From Dactylorhiza incarnata (Eukaryota; Streptophyta; Magnoliopsida; Asparagales; Orchidaceae), in assembly GCA_033032865.1 (NCBI GenBank), contig JAWHQI010000202.1:1178001-1242000 (forward strand): a DNA stretch of 64,000 nucleotides, given 5' to 3'. Below the pieces are notes generated by a model. It worked only from the letters and a program-made list of their open reading frames with translations. It ran no database searches and had not been told where the DNA came from. The translations under genes were made by a program, and so were the position numbers. How positions within the stretch are numbered: the stretch's first letter is position 1; each line of letters starts with the position of its first letter. Positions 11,011 to 21,393 of this stretch are shown here, piece after piece.

Positions 11011-12605
11011 GAGGCTGTCACAACCCGCATTTTCACCGAATTTAGAAATATCAGAGTAAGAGAAAATACGCGTCATGATGCCACGTCATGCAGGAGACAA
11101 CTACAGACGCTCAGGCGGGAACCTATTACTTAATTAATCAAAACATGTTTACATGATAAATCATCATTTGAAATCATTTATTTGAGTTTGGGGAATAACT
11201 GTGTCTCTCAGTTCATGGATCAACTAGTCCACCGAGAAAATATATGTAATTGCAGCGAAAAATACTTGATTTAGTTCACTTAAGGTCCTAGATGCACGTG
11301 ATGACATGACATAAAGTAAATGATATGCACATATCTAGGCGTAGTATAAGTCTAGAAAATATATTTTAGGCGACTTTAAAGATAAGGATTTCTGTTAAAA
11401 AGAATGCAATGAGGATGAAAGAAAAGATATTTTTATAACTATAATGCACCTAGACATAAATCATTCTCAGAGAGCAAGTTACACAAGATCTAAAAAGTAG
11501 TAGCAATTAACTAGCAAGTAAGCTATAAGGTATCAAAAGGGCACAACGAGCATCAACAACCTGACACTAACCCGTTGGCTCCCAACTAGCATGTCTGAAC
11601 ACAAGAAGGAAACTAACCACAACTACCTCGCAGCAGCGGGGTAAAACAGCAACTACAACTCCCGGGGACTCCGGGCTACACCACTAGCAGCTAAGGCTCT
11701 GAAACCTGAGGCATTCAGTAAAACAAAGAACGCCTCAACAAGGAATTACAAGTGGCAGAAAAACATCAAGAAGAAGAGTAAATGAGGCTGAAGGGGTACC
11801 AACCCAAGCCAGATTTACTGAAAGAAAAGCTCCAAACACAGAACTAAACAAAGCACCAAGTGCACCAACATGCCATAAAGAGGAACAAACAAATTTCATT
11901 TATCTTGTTACATTATTTAAAGAGACTGATCAGCTCAAATTAAATGGGAGCGGTTACATACCTCCGCTACCCAAGACCAAAAACAGGGTGGGGGTACCAC
12001 TAGACCCAACCACCCAAACACGACTACCGTGCAAGGCTATAGCATTTCCCCCACTGTCCCCCAAACACGACTACCGTGCAAGGCTAAAGACAATGGTTCT
12101 TATTAATTAAATTCTTATTTAAAACACGGGGCATAGCCCGAGAAATAATCACCTGGATAGGGTCACAAATGAAGTAAACACTACATAAGACGATTCATAA
12201 GAGAAGACATAAGTTATCTGACCACAACGGGCACAAGGTTTCCAAGAGGAGAAGTAATCGGAGACATAACTCAAGCACTAAGAAGTAGAGAGCAATTCTT
12301 GAGAAACCCAATGGTCAAAATACCAGGGTTCAAGAGAAGTCAAAGACAACGAACAAGAGGTTCTAGAGAGATCCCAGGGCAGGGACAATCATTTCTCGAG
12401 AAATCAAAGCAGGGAATAAACTTCTCTCAAGAAATTAAAGGCGGGGATATACTGTTCTCGAGAAATTAAAGCAGGAGTCAAGCCTTTCTCGAGAAAGAAA
12501 GGAGCATGTATAAAATATTTCTAAATGAAGCAGAGAAACAAGGTTCTCGAGAAAAAGGGGGAGAGAAAATAGTTTTTCGGAAAAGAAATTAAAAAATAGA
12601 GGAAG

Positions 12606-13118
12606 CAGGCAGTTCGTCGAATGCCGTTCGACGAACACAAGGCCGTTCGTCGAACGCCCGTTCGACGAACACAAGACCGTTCGTCGAACAATTTTCGATG
12701 AACACAGGAACAATCGTCGAATGCAGGAACGTTCGACAAACACAAGGCCGTTCGTCGAACGCCCGTTCGACGAACTCAAGACCGTTCGTCGAACGCAGGA
12801 CGTTAGACCAACACAAGGCTGTTCATCGAACGCCCGTTCGACGAACTCAAGACCATTCGTCGAACGCAGGATGTTCGACAAACATAAGGCCGTTCGTCGA
12901 ACGCCCGTTCGACGAACTCAAGACCGTTCGTCGAATGCAGGACGTTCGGCAAACACAAGGCCATTCGTCGAATGCCCGTTCGACGAACTCAAGACCGTTC
13001 GTCGAACGCGGGACGTTCGACAAACACAAGGCCATTCGTCGAACGCCCGTTCGACGAACACAAGGCCGTTCGTCGAACGCTCGTTCGACGAACTCAAGAC
13101 CGTTCGTCGAACGCAGGA
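12606..13118. repeat. Palindromic hairpin minisatellite, about 72-bp unit
   Basis: Each unit pairs GTTCGTCGAAC with its exact reverse complement GTTCGACGAAC across a 4-base GCCC spacer (for example 12645-12655 with 12660-12670), followed by an ACTCAAGACC or ACACAAGGCC linker. About seven units are present. Frames across the array give repetitive peptides on both strands, which are artefacts of the repeat. Confidence 0.9.
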
Positions 13119-13898
13119 AACAAAGGAAAAAGGCCACAGGCAAAGAGGAAATTTAAGGTCGATTTCTCGAGAATTTAAAAGCTCATTTCTCGAGAAATTA
13201 AATGCTACAGCAAAAGAAAAGATTCAAGGTTGAATTCTCAGAAAATTAAAGGCTGATGCCTCGGAAAATTAAAGGCTACAGTAAGGAAAAGTAAACAAGG
13301 TGGAATTCTCGAGAAATTAAAGAAAGCAGGCAGGCTTCTCGAGAAATAAAAGAAATACAGCAAAAAAGGCACTTTTCGAGAAATAAATAGCATTTCTTGA
13401 GAAAAGTAATCTAACAACAAGGGAAAACTAAAACAGAAGGGAGGAGTTGTCACTTGTCGACTACAAGCAAACACACGAAAATAAACATGCTAGAAGCACA
13501 TCCAAAATCCATAAACAAGGTAAACAGTGCTTCAAGAAAATGAAAATGAAGGAGGAGGAAGCCACTTGCCCTAAACCTTGATAACTCGAAGACCACCGCT
13601 CCAAAGCTATGGATCGGCCAAGAACTCTCCCGAGCACGAAATCCTGAAACTTTTCGGGTCGAAAAGAGGAATTAGGTCACTACCAAAACTCCAAAAATTT
13701 CACGAAACGGGGAAGGCTTACCACTAGAACGAAGATCTAGCCGAGAGCTTTCCAAATCTATACACCAAACGCGATTCCGACCACTACGGCCTTCGAATCG
13801 CCGACCGGAAGCTCCAAGACACTCCGCTCTCGCCTCTCTCGCTCAGCGGCTGGTTTGGTTCGACAAAGGAAGAAGAAGAATAGGGAGAGAATTTTAGG

Positions 13899-13908
13899 TA
13901 TTTATATA
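13899..13908 (-). promoter_or_regulatory. E2 LTR TATA box
   Basis: On the minus strand the bases read TATATAAATA, about 370 bp into the LTR. Transcription would start around 13870, placing the hairpin minisatellite inside the transcribed R/U5 part. The equivalent region is missing from the 5' LTR. Confidence 0.6.
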
Positions 13909-14274
13909 ACCCTAAATTCCATATTTAAATAATTAAATAATTCTCCCCTTTTTACTCAAACAGCGAGGACGAGCAAAACACCTCGGATTTTCATGAAAAT
14001 CGCAACTAAACTAAAAATCGGCTCTACGAATCCAACGACGAAGTCAGAATTCAATTCCGACGAGTCAAACTCAGAATAAAGCTTCCCGAAGCTTAAGTCT
14101 TGACAACTACATAAAATCTTCTCTACAACTCGAAACGACGCGAAAACTCGCACGCTCGATCTAAATTACATACTTTAACTAAGCTAAGGCCCAAAACTAA
14201 TTTTGACGAGCAGACGGAACGCCCTTACGTCACAACGGCCACGTAAATAATTAACGAAAATCAGGGGCGTTACA

Positions 14275-14291
14275 GTCACTCCCCCTAAAAG
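14275..14291 (-). other. E2 polypurine tract
   Basis: Minus-strand CTTTTAGGGGGAGTGAC directly precedes the 3' LTR start TGTAACGCC. The preceding GGACGAAACTTC is the usual context in chromovirus elements. Confidence 0.8.
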
Positions 14292-14393
14292 GAAGTTTCG
14301 TCCTGAAACTTGAAATCCAAAGATCAAGAAAGATGCGGAATCAAATCCAAAGGTTACCTGACAGAAGATTTACCTGAAATCTAAGAGAAGGGG

Positions 14394-15253
14394 CTAGGAA
14401 GCAGGCAAACCCGATCTATAAGCTGACGCTCCAATGCGCTCAACAATCTGGAAAGGTCCCACATACTGGGGGTCCAACTTGTGGTTCCTTCCAAATCTCT
14501 TAACGCCCAGCATCGGAGAAACTTTCAAGAACACTAAGTCTCCAACAACAAACTCAAGATCCAACCTTCTCCGATTGGCATACTTCTCATACCGCTCCTG
14601 AGCGAAACGAAGCTTCTCGCGGATATGAGTCACGGCAACACTCATCTCTTCCAAAGCTTCTGGGCCTAACAACGGACTCTCACCAACCTCGGCCCAAAAC
14701 AAGGGAGTTCAGCAACGCCTCCCATACAGAGCCTCAAAGGGGTCATTTGCAAACTCTCCTGATAACTATTATTGTAGGTAAATTCCATCAATCCAAGACG
14801 CTTATCTCATACTCCACCATGATCTAAAATATGGCACCCTATCATATCTTCCAAAATTTGATTTACTCTTTCTGTCTGACCGTCAAATGATCTGCTTCAG
14901 GTCTTTGAACAATTTCATGGAACCAGGATGATAAGAAACACTTGAGTCATGCGTTTTACTACAGATCCTTGCCCGAATATCATCCAACGCGAGGGTACAA
15001 TATCTACCTCGGTACTTCAAAGTATCTTTATCATCAGTCGAAAAATCTGGTAATTCTCCTTTCTCGGTCCTATTCCGGAGATGCTGCAGGTCAGGGTCTT
15101 CCTTCTGGTGCAATCTCGTAAGGGTAATCTAAGAAGGCTCTTCAGCCTCTAAGATCGAAGGCGCGATACTACTACCGACTGAAATAACCATCAACATAAA
15201 CTCTTCTACTAGGGACTGCACGAAAAGATTGAAGATATGCGTGGTATTTCTAC
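14394..15253 (-). pseudogene. E2 RNase H tail and integrase remnants
   Basis: Three scraps are fused. First, the end of RNase H ([15 protein letters not shown]) and the start of the integrase zinc-binding part (SYHPGSMKLFKDLK). Second, after a deletion that removes the integrase catalytic core, DGQTERVNQILEDM and LMEFTYNNSYQ. Third, the C-terminal part (LEFVVGDLVFLKVSPMLGV...YVGPFQIVERIGASAYR) from 14702, which stops before the chromodomain region. In-frame stops and frameshifts are present in the second scrap. Integrase would join cDNA to host DNA; this one cannot be functional. Confidence 0.85.
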
Positions 15254-16560
15254 TCAAGGAATCGGCCACCACATTAGCCTTACCCGGATAATACAGGATA
15301 TCAACTTCGCATACAACTTGTGCTCTCTAAGAGTAGACAATACTAAGCGCAAATGTGTAGCATGCTCCTCAGCACTTCTAGAATAAACCAACACATCAAC
15401 GATGAATACCACCACAAAATGATCCAGAAAATCCTTGAACACGCGGTTCATCATGTACATAAACGCAGAGGGTGCATTCGTCAACCAAAAGACAAAACCA
15501 GAAACTCAAAATGGCCATAACGAGAACGAAAGGCAGTCTGGGGAACGTCTGACTCACGGAGCCTCAATTGATGGTAGCCTGATCGAAGATCAATCTTTGA
15601 AAACACTGTGCTACCATGCAACTGATCAAACAGATCATCTATACTCGGCAACGGATACCTGTTCTTGATGGTCACTTTGTTTAACTCTCTATAATCTATG
15701 CACAACCTCATAGAACCGTCCTTCTTTTTCACGAACAAAACTGGAGCACCCCAGGGCAAAGAACTTGGCCTAATGAAACCACACTGCAACAACTCATCTA
15801 ACTGAATTCGCAACTCTTCTAACTCGCGCGGGGCCATATGGTACGGTGCCTTATCGATAGGACGAGTACTAGGCTCAAGATCAATCACAAACTCCACATC
15901 TCTATCAGGAGGGAGACCAGGAAGACTGATAGGGAAGACGTCAGGAAACTCTCGCACCACCGGAACATCCTCAATACACGGCGATCCAGAAATAGTTTCC
16001 ACTACAGAAACAAGGTAAGCTAAACAACCAGAAATTAACAGTTTCTGAGCACATCCCGCAGAAATTATCGAGAAACATTGGTATAGAGAACCAAAAACGC
16101 TCATGGGATGACCGTTGTCCATCACGAAGTCCAGATGCTTTTCCTTGCATCGGATGACCGCATCATAACTGGACAACCAGTCCATACCCAATATCACATC
16201 AAAGTCTTCTAAGTCCAACACTTTGAGATCAGCAACAGCCAAGAAATCTCCTAAGAGAACGGGGCAACTTCAGACGCACTGGTCCTAGGACACCAAATCA
16301 CCAGAAGGGAACTTAACGAGGAACGAATCATTGCCCAGCTCAGGGGCCAAACGGTGACGCTCGACGAAAGCCCTTGCTACGAACGAATGGGTAGCACCCG
16401 AATCGAACAGAATATGCGCCCAATGACTCATTACCTTAAATCTCCCTGAAATAACTTGGGTCGAAGACTGCGCTTGCTCCTGGGTTAACACATTCAGCTT
16501 TCCTCTTCCTTTATCCTGATGCTGCGGCGGCGGCAAGGTTCGAAGCGGAACAGGCTGCAA
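15254..16560 (-). pseudogene. E2 protease and N-terminal reverse transcriptase
   Basis: The protease has its active site as ILFDSGATHSF and the downstream ILGMDWL. A frameshift near 16260 follows. RT begins [18 protein letters not shown] and continues through [21 protein letters not shown] to [15 protein letters not shown] further shift at about 15482 leads to [15 protein letters not shown]. The catalytic box reads [10 protein letters not shown] instead of the usual FIDDILVYSR, so the first Asp of the DD pair is lost. The frame then jumps from the LYAKL region straight to the end of RNase H, an internal deletion of the thumb/connection and most of RNase H. Confidence 0.9.
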
Positions 16561-17423
16561 CGTGGGTTGAACTAGCGGGCATTGAAACTTCATGTGCCCC
16601 TTCCATTTGCACCGGAAGCAGACTTTATCTTTGGTCCAACACTGGGCCACATCATGCCCCTTCTGTTTGCACAACTGGCAGAGCACCTCACCCTACGGAG
16701 CACTCTGGAATGCCAGCGCTCATTGCTTTATCTGAACTCCTTTCCTTTTGAAACACTTCTCAACTGGATGGCCAGAGTGGCCACAGAAATTGCAGACCTC
16801 ACCACCTCCTTTCTTCAAGACCAAGGCAGGCGCACCAGAGTTTCCTTCTTATCCAGTCTTTCTCTTTCCCTTCTTCCTCAATCGGTCTTACTCTACCGAC
16901 GACAGAAACTTTCTTAACAACACCGCCTTAAACGACTCCCACGAACACCCCTCTACGAGGTTCTCCCTTTCCTTGATCCACCAGCTCTTAGCAAGTCCCT
17001 TCAGCTGGTAAGCGGCGACCATCAACTTTTGGCCCGCAGAGATTCTCGAGTACTTAAAAAAATATCTTCGATGACAACTAACCAGTCATCCAAAGCCATG
17101 AAATCAGATCTTCCGCCAAACGTAGGGGGTCCTAATCGCTGAAAGTGCGATATGAAATTCACTTCTGGAGGTATCGCTACAGGGGGTACCAAGGGAGCAG
17201 GAGGAGTAGGTACTGTCTGTCCTACTATGGGGGCCTGCACTACGGGCTGCTGCCTAGCACCGGCAGACAACAACGCCTCAACTTGAGATTGCATCGCAAC
17301 CATCTGCCTAGTCAGAGCCTCAGTGCTCTGGCGCAGACTCTCGATCAAAGCGTCACTCTGCGCTCTGGATAACTCGCCCTCCGACTGGGAAGTCGACCTA
17401 ATCGCGACTCGCTTACGCACCAT
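16561..17423 (-). pseudogene. E2 gag with three CCHC zinc knuckles
   Basis: The start codon at 17423 opens MVRKRVAIRSTSQSEGELSR. A Pro/Gln-rich stretch and FQRLGPPTFGGRSDFMALDDW follow. One frameshift near 17030 moves the gag core (MVAAYQLKGLAKSWW) to another frame, with further stops in the linker. Three CX2CX4HX4C knuckles are readable at 16752-16793, 16639-16680 and 16579-16620. Gag forms the virus-like particle and binds element RNA. One knuckle is the commonest number in gypsy gags, so three is notable. Confidence 0.85.
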
Positions 17424-17769
17424 CTCTGCTAATACTCATAAACCTATAATTAAAACTTAACCTTACACTAGAACTACACTGCTTGGTTCAGAACATACAT
17501 GTAAAGATATTTGCCAATGCTACCACCTTGCTCTGGGATTTTCATGATGTTATGCTAAATTTGGGGATGATACTACATCACCCCTCTTGACTCATGTGCA
17601 AGGGTCATGAATGCATGAATTTTCTGTTCATTTTGAAATCATGGGTGTACATGTGTCATCATATAAGTCTTTAAGTTCGCACGTGTGCTTATGTAATGCT
17701 ATGTAATGTATGTTGTGCTATGCATTCTAATAAAGGCCTTAATGCATGTTATGAGCGGAGTACACATGA

Positions 17770-17941
17770 AATATTATGCATCCCATACTACATAATATTA
17801 CCTGTAACGAAAGAGAAAACATGCTAATGGGCATCCATGTGATGATGGTTATGCATCCCATACTACATAACCGTCACATGTTGCCACCTATGGTGGATCC
17901 ATATACAAACACATATTATGCATCCCATACTACATAATATG
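17770..17941 (-). other. Three stem-loops with identical 12-nt loop in E2 leader
   Basis: Three hairpins share the loop CATCCCATACTA (plus-strand reading) but have different, perfectly paired stems. At 17770-17799 the arms are AATATTATG and CATAATATT; at 17847-17872 GGTTATG and CATAACC; at 17912-17941 CATATTATG and CATAATATG. The middle one extends with a second pair, CATGTGA with TCACATG, to 17880. Stem positions 6, 7 and 9 from the loop change on both sides together. They lie in the untranslated leader, 160-330 nt after the primer site and 350-520 nt before the gag start, where packaging or translation signals are found in other retroelements. Function is unknown. Confidence 0.8.
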
Positions 17942-18082
17942 CACCGTATACTTCTTATCATGCTATGAGTGTAGTGTTCATGCTTCGGCCAAGACGTACT
18001 GATGACACATCGGTGTGTGTATGCAATGAAACCAAAACAACTACTATATCAGAATTTGTTGCCCGACCGACTTGTCGAACAA

Positions 18083-18100
18083 CCTCCCTCTGATACCAAC
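18083..18100 (-). other. E2 primer-binding site (tRNA-iMet type)
   Basis: Minus strand GTTGGTATCAGAGGGAGG directly follows the 5' LTR end. TGGTATCAGAG matches the usual plant initiator-tRNA-Met primer site; the rest diverges. Confidence 0.8.
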
Positions 18101-20808
18101 TGTCACAACCCGCATTTTCCTCGAATTTAGAAATATCAGAGTAAGTGAAAATACGCATCATGATGCCACATCATGCAGGAGACAACTGCAGACGCTCAGG
18201 CGGGAACCTATTACTTAATTAATCAAAACATGTTTACATGATAGATCATCATTTGAAACCATTTATTTGAGTTTGGGGAAGAACTGTGTCTCTCAGTTCG
18301 TGGATCAACTAGTCCACCGAGAAAATATATGTAATTGCAGCGGAAAATACTTGATATAGTTCACTTAAGGTCCTAGATGCACGTGATGACATGACATAAA
18401 GTAAATGATATGCACATATCTAGGCGTAGTATAAGTATAGAAAATATCTTTTAGGCGAATTTAAAGATGAGGATTTTTGTTAAAAAGAATGCATTGAGGA
18501 TGAAAGAAAAGCCATTTTTATAACTATAATGCACCTAGACATAAATCATTCCCAAAGAGCAAGTTACACAAGACCTAAAAAGTAGTAGCAATTAACTGGC
18601 AAGTAAGCTATAAGGTATCAAAAGGGCACAACGAGCGTCAACAACCTAACACTAACCTGTTGGCTCCCAACTAGCATGTCTGAACGCAAGAAGGAAACTA
18701 ACCACAACTACCTCGCAGCAGCGGGGTAAACATCAACTACAACTCCCAGGGACTCCGGGCTACACCACTAGCAGCTAAGGCTCTGAAACCTGAGACATTC
18801 AGTAAAACAAAAAACGCCTCAGCAAGGTATTACAAGTGGCAGAAAAATATCAAGAAGAAGAGTAAATGAGGCTGAAGGGGTACCAACCCAAGCCAGATTT
18901 ACCAAAAGAAAAGCTCCAAACACAGAACTAAACAAAGCACCAAGTGCACCAACATGCCATAAAGAGGAACAAACAAAGTTCATTTATCTTGTTACATTAT
19001 TTAAAGAGACTGATATGCTCAAATTAAACGGGAGCGGTTACCTACCTCCGCTACCCAAGCCCAAAAACCGGGTGGGGGTACCACTAGACCTAACCACCCA
19101 AACAAGACTACCGTGCAAGGCTATAGTATTTCCCCCACTGTACCCCAAACACGACTACCGTGCAAGGCTAAAGACAATGGTTCTTATTAATTAAATTCTT
19201 ATTTAAAACACGGGGCATAGCCCGAGAAATAATAACCTGGATAGGGTCACAAATGAAGTAAACACTGCATAAGATGATTCATAAGAGAAGACATAAGTTA
19301 TCTGACCACAACGGGTACAAGGTTTCCAAGAGGAGAAGTAATCGGAGACATAACTCAAGCACTAAGAAGTAGAGAGAAATTCTTGAGAACCCAATGGTCA
19401 AAATACCAGGGTTCAAGAGAAGTCAAAGACAAAGAACAAGAGGTTCTAGAGAGATGCCAGGGCAAGGACAATCATTTCTCTAGAAATCAAAGCAGGGAAT
19501 AAACTGCTCTCGAGAAATTAAAGGCGGGGATATACTGTTCTCGAGAAATTAAAGCAGGAGTTAAGCATTTCTCGAGAAAGAAAGGAGCATGGATAAAATA
19601 TTTCTAAATGAAGCAGAGAAACAAGGTTCTCGAGAAAAAGGGGCAGAGAAAATAGTTTCTCAAAAAAGAAATTAAAAAAACCAGAGGAAGCAGGCAGTTC
19701 GTCGAACGCCCGTTCAACGAACACAAGACCGTTCGCGGAACGCCCGTTCGACGAACACAAGACCGTTCGTCGAACGCCCGTTCGACGAACACAAGTCCAT
19801 TCGTCGAACACTATTCGATGAACACAGGAACAATCGTCGAACGCAGGAACGTTCGACAAACACAAGGCCATTCGTCGAACGTCTGTTCGAAGAACTCAAG
19901 ACCATTCGTCGAACACAGGACGTTCGACAAACACAAGGCCGTTTGTCGAACGCCCGTTCGACGAACTCAAGACCGTTCGTCGAACGCAGGACGTTCGACA
20001 AACACAAGGCCATTCGTCGAACGCCCGTTCGACGAACTCAAGAATGTTCGTCGAACGCAGGACGTTCGACAAACACAAGGCCGTTCGTCGAACGCCCGTT
20101 CGACAAACTCAAGACCGTTCGTCGAACGTAGGACGTTCGACAAACACAAGGCCGTTCGTCGAACGCCCGTTCGACGAACTCAAGACTGTTCTTCGAACGC
20201 AGGAACGTTCGTCGAACGCATGAAACAAAGGAAAAAGGCCGCAGGCAAAGAGGAAATTGAAGACCGATTTCTCGAGAATTTAAAAGATCATTTCTCGAGA
20301 AATTAAATGCTACAGCAAAAGAAAAGATTCAAGGTTGAATTCTCGGAAAATTAAAGGCTGATGCCTCGGAAAATTAAAGGCTACAGTAAGGAAAAGTAAA
20401 CAAGGTGGAATTCTCGAGAAATTAAAGAAAGCAGGCAGGCTTCTCGAGAAATAAAAGAAATCCAGTAGAAAAGGCACTTTTCGAGAAATAAATAGCATTT
20501 CTTGTGAAAGGTAATCTAACAACAGGGGAAAACTAAAACAGAAGGGAGGAGTTGTCGACTGTCAAGCAAACACTCGAAAATAAACATGCTAGAAGCACAT
20601 TCAAAATCCATAAACAAGATAAACAGTGCTTCAAGAAAATGAAAATGAAGGAGGAGGAAGCCACTTGCCTTAAACCTTGCTAACTTGAAGACCACCGCTC
20701 CAAAGCTATGGATCGGCCAAGAACTCTCCCGAGCACGAAATCCTGAAACTTTTTGGGTCGAAAAGAGGAATTAGGTCACTACCAAAACTCCAAAAATTCC
20801 ACGAGACG
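18101..20808 (-). mobile_element. E2 5' LTR, truncated
   Basis: Closely similar to the 3' LTR from TGTCACAACCCGC onward, with small substitutions and indels. Alignment stops at the ACGGGGAA around 20803-20808, matching about 13716 of the other copy. The remaining 560 bp or so, with the U3 start and TATA box, are gone and replaced by unrelated sequence. The 5' LTR therefore has no recognisable promoter. Confidence 0.9.
19697..20222. repeat. Hairpin minisatellite, 5' LTR copy
   Basis: Same 72-bp units with GTTCGTCGAAC / GTTCGACGAAC arms as in the 3' LTR. Unit order and point changes differ between the two LTRs, so the arrays have diverged or been partly converted since insertion. Confidence 0.9.
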
Positions 20809-21393
20809 GGGAATTAGGTCAGTTGGTGATAAGTCATGTTAGGAGAGGTTCTTATCAAGGAGGTCTGGGGATCGAGCCCCAGCCTCAACAACCCGCCGCG
20901 CTGAGAACGGGCGTGGAGATGGGTTGGGGTGCCTGAGCTGCAGTCCTTCTGGCAGGCGTGCTTGGTCGTGGTCCGCTAGCTGGTGTGATGTCACGGGGTG
21001 CGGTCGGGGCCCCGGCGTCCTGCATCACCTGCTGGAAGAAAAGCGGTCCAAACTGTGTTGTCACAGGGTTTTGTGAGTGAGTTTGAACACCCGCGACATG
21101 TTTGCAAATCACGAATACTTGTGTTATTTCTGATATTTGTTAAGTTGTTCTTTTAATTCAATTGATAATATTATTATGGCTTCTGGATACTTACATGTTG
21201 TTAACCCCTTCTGCTTTGGCTATCTATTTACTGTTTGGGTACTGAGCTCGTCCCCTGTATACAGATTCGGGGAGGAGATGTGTTTTCCACTTAGCTCTGT
21301 GACTAATGGTTGTTCGTATAACCATTCACAGGAGATGGGATAGCGCGAAGGCCCAGTACTGCATGACAACATACCAGCTTTTGATATTGCTCG
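20809..21393 (+). mobile_element. E3 left fragment (LTR portion), split by E4
   Basis: Unrelated to E2, this piece joins 45193 onward if E4 and one copy of its target duplication are removed. The start holds GGTCAGTTGGT and, about 55 bp later, GGATCGAGCCCC, which resemble tRNA A and B boxes at wider spacing; a tRNA-derived SINE is possible but weakly supported. The minus-strand 75-codon frame at 20885-21112 is Pro/Ala-rich with no domain. The abrupt joint at 20808 looks like a deletion junction. Confidence 0.45.
21389..21393. repeat. Target-site duplication of E4, left copy
   Basis: GCTCG immediately precedes TGTAACACCCCC and is repeated exactly after the other LTR at 45193-45197. Confidence 0.9.

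Larger units (their letters stand above)
8543..11015. mobile_element. LTR-like segment starting TGTAACATCCCG, truncated by E2
   Basis: The sequence starts TGTAACATCCCGACTTTT, the style of terminus seen in gypsy LTRs of this window, directly after the foldback arm. It holds a 155-bp tandem array, then a C-rich and finally a very GC-rich part (about 10440-11015). Overlapping frames of 140-160 codons in the GC-rich part show no motif and are compositional. The segment stops at the E2 LTR at 11016. No partner LTR or internal region is seen. Confidence 0.5.
11016..14274 (-). mobile_element. E2 3' LTR (complete, 3.26 kb)
   Basis: On the minus strand it starts TGTAACGCCCC at 14274 and ends GGGTTGTGACA at 11016. 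The polypurine tract abuts it at 14275. It contains a TATA box at 13899-13908, a hairpin minisatellite at 12606-13118 and about a dozen scattered TTCTCGAGAA palindromes (about 12390-12560 and 13160-13400). Confidence 0.9.
11016..20808 (-). mobile_element. E2: deleted Ty3/gypsy element, minus strand
   Basis: Two matching LTRs (11016-14274 and 18101-20808) flank a minus-strand internal region of 3.8 kb with primer site, leader, gag, protease, part of RT and integrase scraps. The internal region has lost most of RNase H, the integrase catalytic core and the C-terminal chromodomain region. The right (5') LTR is truncated, so no target duplication can be tested. Confidence 0.9.

Noticed and set aside
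10482..11133. ORFs of 140-163 codons in the GC-rich part before E2
   Set aside because: Overlapping frames on both strands, Pro/Arg/Gly-rich, explained by composition and a 164-bp duplication.
12606..13118. CRISPR-like alternation of repeats and spacers
   Set aside because: The spacers are themselves repeated, the repeats are 11-bp arms within a 72-bp unit, the array lies in both LTRs of a plant retrotransposon, and no cas gene exists.
12606..13118. Heat-shock elements, as in heat-responsive LTRs
   Set aside because: The motif has TTC and GAA separated by three bases (TTCGTCGAA) or four (TTCTCGAGAA), not the two-base spacing of a heat-shock element.
12435..13233. Overlapping ORFs of 70-170 codons on both strands in the E2 LTRs (also 19518-20306)
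   Set aside because: The peptides are periodic readings of the 72-bp repeat in every frame, with no domain; they are artefacts of a repeat without stops.
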